64,000 nucleotides of DNA from Pseudoxanthomonas composti (GTDB lineage Bacteria; Pseudomonadota; Gammaproteobacteria; Xanthomonadales; Xanthomonadaceae): the NCBI RefSeq assembly GCF_004122095.1, contig NZ_SAWZ01000002.1, positions 656,638-720,637 on the forward strand. The letters are read 5' to 3'. A model generated the notes under the pieces. The model did not search any database. It saw only the letters and a program-made list of their open reading frames with translations, and was not told the DNA's origin. A program made the position numbers and the translations under genes. Within the stretch, counting starts at the first letter, position 1, and the number at the start of each line of letters is the position of its first letter. Positions 59,621-64,000 of the stretch are shown here, in pieces.

Positions 59621-60655
59621 ATGACCCACGATCTCAACGACACCCTGATCTTCGTCAAGGTTGTCGAGCAAGGCAGCTTCATCGCAGCAGCCAACTCCCT
59701 CGGGCTGCCCAAGACCACCGTCAGCCGCAAGGTGCAGGAACTGGAAACGCGCCTGGGCGCGCAGCTGTTGCACCGGACCACGCGTCGCCTCGGCCTGACC
59801 GAGGCCGGCACCGTGTACTTCGAACACAGCCAGCGCATCGCCCAGGAGCTGGAAGAAGCCGAGAGCGCGGTGGGCCAGCTGCAGTCCGGCCCGCGCGGCT
59901 GGCTGCGCTTCACCGTGCCCTACTCCATCGGCATCACCTGGATCGCGCCGCTGCTGGGCCCGTTCCGCGAGTTGTACCCGGAGATCCAGCTGGACATGCA
60001 CCTGGGCAACGAAACCCAGGACCTGATCGGCAGCGAGTACGATCTGGCCCTGCGCGGCGGCAAGCTGCCCGACTCGGGCCTGGTGGCGCGCAAGCTGGCC
60101 ACCCTGCGCACGCAGATCTTCGCCAGCCCACGCTACCTGGAAGAACACGGCGAGCCGCTGCACCCCAACGACCTTCAGTACCACCGCACCCTGGCGATGC
60201 GGAAGAACCGCGTCGGCAATCGCTTCGCCTGGACGCTGAGCAATGGCCACGAGACCACCGACTTCACGGTCAATCCCTTCGTAGTCGCTAACGACCCGGC
60301 CGCCCTGCACGGCGCGCTGGCCTGCGGCGAAGGCCTGATGCTGACCGGCGACGTGTCCGCCAAGCCCTACGTGGAAGCCGGGGTGATCCGCCGCGTGCTG
60401 GCCGGCTGGACCGGGCCGGAGTACGACTTCAGCGCGGTGTTCCTGGGCGGCAAGCTGATGTCGCCCAAGGTGCGCGCCTTCGTCGACTTCCTGGTCGAAC
60501 GCCTCAACTTCGACGCCGACTACATGATGGCCATGTGCCCGGTGCTGATGGCCGAGAAGGAAGCGCAAGCGGCTGCCCTGCGCGAGCGCGAGCAGCAGCT
60601 GGAGGAGGACGGCGACACCGGCCAGCGCATCCTGGAGGAGATCACGCGCGACTGA
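59621..60655 (+). CDS. smeRv: LysR-family regulator of the efflux operon, SmeRv-like
   Basis: A 344-residue LysR regulator: DNA-binding domain 1-62 (GSFIAAANSLGLPKTTVSRK), effector domain about 90-300 (RFTVPYSIGITWIAPLLGPF, ACGEGLMLTGDVSAKPYVEA), and a charged tail of about 40 residues (KEAQAAALREREQQLEEDGD) that is longer than usual. It is divergent from the operon, as smeRv is from smeU1VWU2X in S. maltophilia and mexT lies next to mexEF-oprN. Such proteins can be activators or repressors depending on ligand; mutations in them often cause multidrug resistance. Confidence 0.88.
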   Translation: MTHDLNDTLIFVKVVEQGSFIAAANSLGLPKTTVSRKVQELETRLGAQLLHRTTRRLGLTEAGTVYFEHSQRIAQELEEAESAVGQLQSGPRGWLRFTVPYSIGITWIAPLLGPFRELYPEIQLDMHLGNETQDLIGSEYDLALRGGKLPDSGLVARKLATLRTQIFASPRYLEEHGEPLHPNDLQYHRTLAMRKNRVGNRFAWTLSNGHETTDFTVNPFVVANDPAALHGALACGEGLMLTGDVSAKPYVEAGVIRRVLAGWTGPEYDFSAVFLGGKLMSPKVRAFVDFLVERLNFDADYMMAMCPVLMAEKEAQAAALREREQQLEEDGDTGQRILEEITRD

Positions 60656-60743
60656 TCGCGCGCCTGGCCGTCGGCCGCGATGGGCGTTCAGCGGAAGAAC
60701 CTCATCGCGGCCAGGTCATCTCGCACCACCCTGCAAGGATCCT

Positions 60744-60830
60744 GTGGGAGCGGCTCCAGGTGGCCTAGGGCCATCAGCCGCGAAGGGGAATTTCCCGGTA
60801 AAGCCCCTTCGCGGCTAAAGCCGCTCCTAC
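60744..60830. repeat. REP palindrome, copy 4, with an insertion
   Basis: GTGGGAGCGGCTCCA..AGCCGCGAAGGGG faces AGCCCCTTCGCGGCT..AGCCGCTCCTAC. The left arm is interrupted by GGTGGCCTAGGGCCATC, which itself contains the palindrome TGGCC-TAG-GGCCA. The other three copies lack this. The rest of the 60656-60993 gap shows nothing else apart from the likely tRNA promoter area. Confidence 0.8.
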
Positions 60831-60993
60831 CCTCTTGTGGAGCGGATCTTCATCGGCCATCGCATGAGGCCAAGCCACCGACGCTTCATGCGCGCGGCAG
60901 CCTCGGGCACAACGACCCAACCCCGGTCGCTGCGCACCCACCACCCCAGGTGCCTTTCCATTTGCGCGCGCCTCAGGCAGGCTATCGGCGCGG

Positions 60994-61080
60994 GCCCGGA
61001 TGGCGAAATCGGTAGACGCACCAGACTTAAAATCTGTCGGGAGCAATCCCATGCCGGTTCGATCCCGGCTCCGGGCACCA
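60994..61080 (+). tRNA. leuZ: tRNA-Leu(UAA)
   Basis: An 87-nt class II tRNA: acceptor GCCCGGA/TCCGGGC with encoded ACCA at the end, D-arm GGCGAAATCGGTAGACGC, anticodon loop CTTAAAA (anticodon UAA), a variable arm around GGGAGCAATCCC, and T-arm GCCGGTTCGATCCCGGC. No duplicated 3' end or integrase follows, so it is not serving as an attachment site here. Confidence 0.97.
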
Positions 61081-61354
61081 GCGACGATGTGAGCGAAAGG
61101 GGGCGTCTGGCGGCGCGATCGATCCGGATGCAGGCGCTGCCGCGGGCGGCACGCCATCGGCCGGTTCGAGCGCCGGCAGCAGGCCTCATCCAAGCTCGCC
61201 CTTGCAGTCCCACCATGGCCCGGGGGTGTCATGCAGGCTGGCTCTTCTCGTATCGATACCGCACGGTATCACCGCACCGGCATGGCCCGGACCTTATGCT
61301 GTGGCGCGGCCCGGGTCAGGGCCGGCCAAAGTCCGTTGAAAGGTCCTGCACTCC

Positions 61355-64000
61355 GTGAACCCCTCGCTGCCCCGACCGCCCGTGCCTGACACCGAACGCG
61401 TCAGCATGGCCCTGGCCGCCGGCGCGATCGTCGGCACCTGGATCTGGGACCTGTCCCAGGACGGACTGACGATCGACGATGCACTGGCCAAGGCCTTCGA
61501 CCTGGATCCCGCAGCGCCACGTGAGCGTGTGCGCCTGGAACTGCTGCTGGACTCGATCCACCCCGAGGACCGGCCCGCGGTCGAAGCGGCCATCGCCAGC
61601 GCGCTGCAGCGCGGCGGCCGCTATGGGGAGCAGTATCGGGTCCGGCTGCATGACGGCGGCTATCGCTGGATCGAGGCGATCGGCCAGGTGGATCATGATC
61701 CATCAGGCAAGGCGCGACGCTTCTCCGGCGTGCTGATCGATATCGATGAGCGCAGGCGCATCGAGGCCGAGCGCGACCAGGCCCAGGCGCTGCTGCGCTC
61801 CTTCATCGAAGCGGCCCCGGGCGTGGTCTACGCCAAGGATCGCCAGGGTCGCATGCTGATCGGCAACCGCGGCACCACCGAACTCATCGGCATGCCCCCG
61901 GAGCAGTACGTGGGCCGCACCGACGCCGAGTTCCTGGCCGATCCGGACCAGGCTGCGGCGATCATGGCCGTGGACGAGCGCATCATGTCCAGCGGGCAGT
62001 CCGAGCAGGTCGAGGAGGAAGTCAGCTTCCCCGATGGCACCCACGCCTACTGGCTGTCCACCAAGGCGCCGCTGCGCGATGCCGAGGGCCAGGTCATCGG
62101 CCTGATCGGCACCTCCCTGGACATCACCCAGCGCAAGCTCGATGAAGCCCGGCACCGGGAGACCGAGGAGCGCTATCGCCTGGCGGCACGGGCGACCAAC
62201 GACGCCATCTGGGATTGGCGCATGTCCGACGACCAGGTGGTCTGGAACGAGGCGATGGGCGACCTGTTCGGCCATCCGGTCACCCAGACCGATGCGGCGT
62301 GGTGGCTGGACCATATCCATCCGCAGGATCGGGATCGGGTCGAAACCACCATCCAGGCGGTGATCAACGCAGGCGGGACCGGCTGGGTAAGCGAATACCG
62401 TTTCCGCAGGATCGACGGCAGCTATGCGGACGTGCTGGACCGCGGCGCGGTCCTGCGCGGCGAAGGCGGCGAACCGATCCGCATGATCGGCGCGATGCTG
62501 GACCTGACCGAGCGCCGCATGGCCGAAGCCGCGCTGGCCGAGAGCGAGGAGCGCCTGCGCCTGGCCACCGAAGCCGGCGACATGGGCTTCTGGGATGTGG
62601 ATGTCATCCGCGACAAGCTGATCTGGCCGGCGCGGACCAAGGCCATGTTCGGCATCTCCCCGGGCGTGGAGGTGTCGATGCAGGACTTCTATGGCGGCCT
62701 GCACCCGGACGACCTGGCGCCCACCAGTCAGGCCTTCGCCGCCGCGGCAGACCCGGTGCAACGCGCGTTGTACGACGTGGAGTACCGCACCATCGGCAAG
62801 GAGGACGGGATCGTGCGCTGGGTGGCGGCCAAGGGCCGCGGCATCTTCGTTGAGGATCGCTGCGTGCGCGTGGTCGGCGTGGCCATCGACGTCACCGAGC
62901 GCAAGGCCGCGCAGGCGCGCCTGCAGGAATTGAACGAGCACCTGGAGAGCCGGGTGCTGGAGGAGGTCGAGGCGCGCACGCGCATCGAGAACGCGCTGCG
63001 GCAGAGCCAGAAGATGGAAGCGGTGGGCCAGCTGACCGGTGGCATTGCCCACGACTTCAACAACATGCTGACCACGGTGATCGGGCCGCTGGAGGTCCTG
63101 GAAGCCCGCCTGGGCGAGAGCGACCCGCGCATCCGGCGCTGCATCAGCATGGCCCAGGATGGCGCGCGTCGCGCGGCCGAACTGACCCGGCGCCTGCTCG
63201 CGTTCTCGCGCAAGCAGCCGCTGCAGCCGGTGCAGGTGGATGCCAATGCGCTGATCGTGGGCATGTCCGAGCTGATCACCCGCTCGCTGGGCAGCAGCAT
63301 CCAGCTGGAGACCGTCCAAAGCGCGGGGCTTTGGTGGACGCGGGTGGATCCCAACCAGCTGGAGAACGTGATCCTCAACCTGGCCGTCAACGCGCGCGAT
63401 GCGATGCCCGACGGCGGCCAGCTGCGCATCCGCACCGCGAACTGCGAAATCACGGAGCACGGTGCGGTGCCGTCGGATGTCCCGCCGGGCCAATACGTGG
63501 TCATCGAAGTCTCCGACACCGGCACCGGCATGCCGGCCGAGGTGCTGGCCAAGGCCTTCGACCCCTTCTTCACCACCAAGCCCGCCGGCCGCGGCACTGG
63601 CCTTGGCCTGTCGCAGGTGTATGGCTTTGTCACCCAGTCCGCGGGCCATGTCAGGCTCGAATCCGAGCTTGGACGCGGCACTACCATCCGCATCCATCTG
63701 CCGCGCGTGCTGCAGGCCGACTTGACCCCGGTGGTGGCGACAAGCGGCGGCGACGCCTGTGGACCGGTGCGCGCCGAGCTGATCCTGGTCGTCGATGACG
63801 AACCCGGCGTCCTGGAGTTCTCCAGCACCGCGCTCGCCGAACTGGGCTACCGCGTGTTGACCGCCGGCAGCCCGGCGGCGGCGCTGGACCTGCTCAAACA
63901 GCACCGTGAGGTCGACCTGCTGTTCACCGACGTGGTGATGCCCGGCGCCAGCGGCCCGCAGTTGGCTGCTGCCGCCAGGGTGCTGTCACCGCAGCTCAAG
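61355..64000 (+). CDS. Multi-PAS hybrid sensor histidine kinase (3' end beyond the window)
   Basis: The frame is open for 882 codons to the right edge. It encodes four successive PAS domains (about 15-130, 145-265, 270-395 and 400-520), each with a PAC-like end (GVLIDIDERR, GTSLDITQRK, GAMLDLTERR, GVAIDVTERK). A short coiled coil follows. The HisKA domain carries H566 (GGIAHDFNNM). The HATPase has NVILNLAVNARDAMPDGG and DTGTGMPAEVLAKAFDPFFT. The receiver has D814-D815 and acceptor D859, and is cut off. No transmembrane helix is seen, so it senses inside the cell. The PAS domains lack the cysteine motif of LOV photoreceptors. Start chosen: GTG at 61355, after an in-frame stop; an ATG at 61406 is possible. 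Signal and target are unknown. Confidence 0.88.
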   Translation, partial: MNPSLPRPPVPDTERVSMALAAGAIVGTWIWDLSQDGLTIDDALAKAFDLDPAAPRERVRLELLLDSIHPEDRPAVEAAIASALQRGGRYGEQYRVRLHDGGYRWIEAIGQVDHDPSGKARRFSGVLIDIDERRRIEAERDQAQALLRSFIEAAPGVVYAKDRQGRMLIGNRGTTELIGMPPEQYVGRTDAEFLADPDQAAAIMAVDERIMSSGQSEQVEEEVSFPDGTHAYWLSTKAPLRDAEGQVIGLIGTSLDITQRKLDEARHRETEERYRLAARATNDAIWDWRMSDDQVVWNEAMGDLFGHPVTQTDAAWWLDHIHPQDRDRVETTIQAVINAGGTGWVSEYRFRRIDGSYADVLDRGAVLRGEGGEPIRMIGAMLDLTERRMAEAALAESEERLRLATEAGDMGFWDVDVIRDKLIWPARTKAMFGISPGVEVSMQDFYGGLHPDDLAPTSQAFAAAADPVQRALYDVEYRTIGKEDGIVRWVAAKGRGIFVEDRCVRVVGVAIDVTERKAAQARLQELNEHLESRVLEEVEARTRIENALRQSQKMEAVGQLTGGIAHDFNNMLTTVIGPLEVLEARLGESDPRIRRCISMAQDGARRAAELTRRLLAFSRKQPLQPVQVDANALIVGMSELITRSLGSSIQLETVQSAGLWWTRVDPNQLENVILNLAVNARDAMPDGGQLRIRTANCEITEHGAVPSDVPPGQYVVIEVSDTGTGMPAEVLAKAFDPFFTTKPAGRGTGLGLSQVYGFVTQSAGHVRLESELGRGTTIRIHLPRVLQADLTPVVATSGGDACGPVRAELILVVDDEPGVLEFSSTALAELGYRVLTAGSPAAALDLLKQHREVDLLFTDVVMPGASGPQLAAAARVLSPQLK

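Noticed and set aside
60994-61080. tRNA-Leu as an integration site of a genomic island
   Set aside because: No direct repeat of the tRNA 3' end, no integrase, and the following gene is an ordinary signalling gene.
61355-62900. LOV-type blue-light sensing by the hybrid kinase
   Set aside because: None of the four PAS domains has the conserved cysteine motif (NCRFLQ-like) needed for the flavin adduct.

Overview
This is chromosomal DNA from a high-GC gammaproteobacterium of the family Xanthomonadaceae (Lysobacteraceae), probably close to Stenotrophomonas or Pseudoxanthomonas. The clues are the very GC-rich coding sequence, a serC-pheA-aroA cluster, many TonB-like proteins, an efflux operon with the gene order of S. 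maltophilia smeU1VWU2X, and four copies of the GTGGGAGCGGCT..AGCCGCGAA REP palindrome. No transposase, integrase, phage gene, CRISPR array or rRNA was found. The genus is an inference; no database search was possible.

Layout. 1-1525: start of an RND efflux adaptor (cut by the left edge) and a tandem pair of c-type cytochromes. 1988-5225: a proline-rich SxxxH-helix protein (TonB/TolA-like), nfuA, phhB and a TonB-domain lipoprotein. 5317-9938: rluC divergent from rne, which has a 400-base leader. 10051-12032: a GacA/UvrY-type regulator, tRNA-Ser(UGA) and a LysR regulator. 12478-15270: serS and two tandem TonB C-terminal-domain proteins. 15585-19254: serC-pheA-aroA. 19440-23425: msrPQ, an FHA protein overlapping msrQ antisense, a small PHA-system protein, a candidate sRNA and a membrane-anchored Mrr-like protein.

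23445-31215 is a complete histidine-degradation locus: hutC-hutF on the minus strand and hutI-hutH-hutG-hutU on the plus strand, with a HutC-type operator between them. It encodes the formylglutamate route: HutH, HutU, HutI, HutF, HutG. 31324-36844: an MFS exporter, gpmA, and a TonB-dependent receptor convergent with a periplasmic DUF4198 protein. 36966-40934: a GH92 mannosidase, then a LysR gene divergent from a RidA-family gene. 40936-45625: a minus-strand unit of an S9D peptidase, an M20 peptidase and a lipoprotein gene interrupted by an amber codon in its signal peptide. 45792-51245: HipA_2 kinase, DUF3037, GNAT, a lactonase, a thioredoxin-reductase-like flavoprotein, an Rrf2 regulator and a quinone reductase.

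51674-60655 is a full smeU1VWU2X-like efflux operon with its divergent LysR regulator and an extra 73-codon gene at the head. 60994-64000: tRNA-Leu(UAA) and a PAS-rich hybrid histidine kinase cut by the right edge. The most notable new-looking items are the roughly 60-nt C-rich-loop RNA at 22312-22372, the lipoprotein with an in-frame stop, the small gene and UUCG hairpin in the efflux operon, and matching palindromes in two redox-gene promoters beside the Rrf2 regulator.
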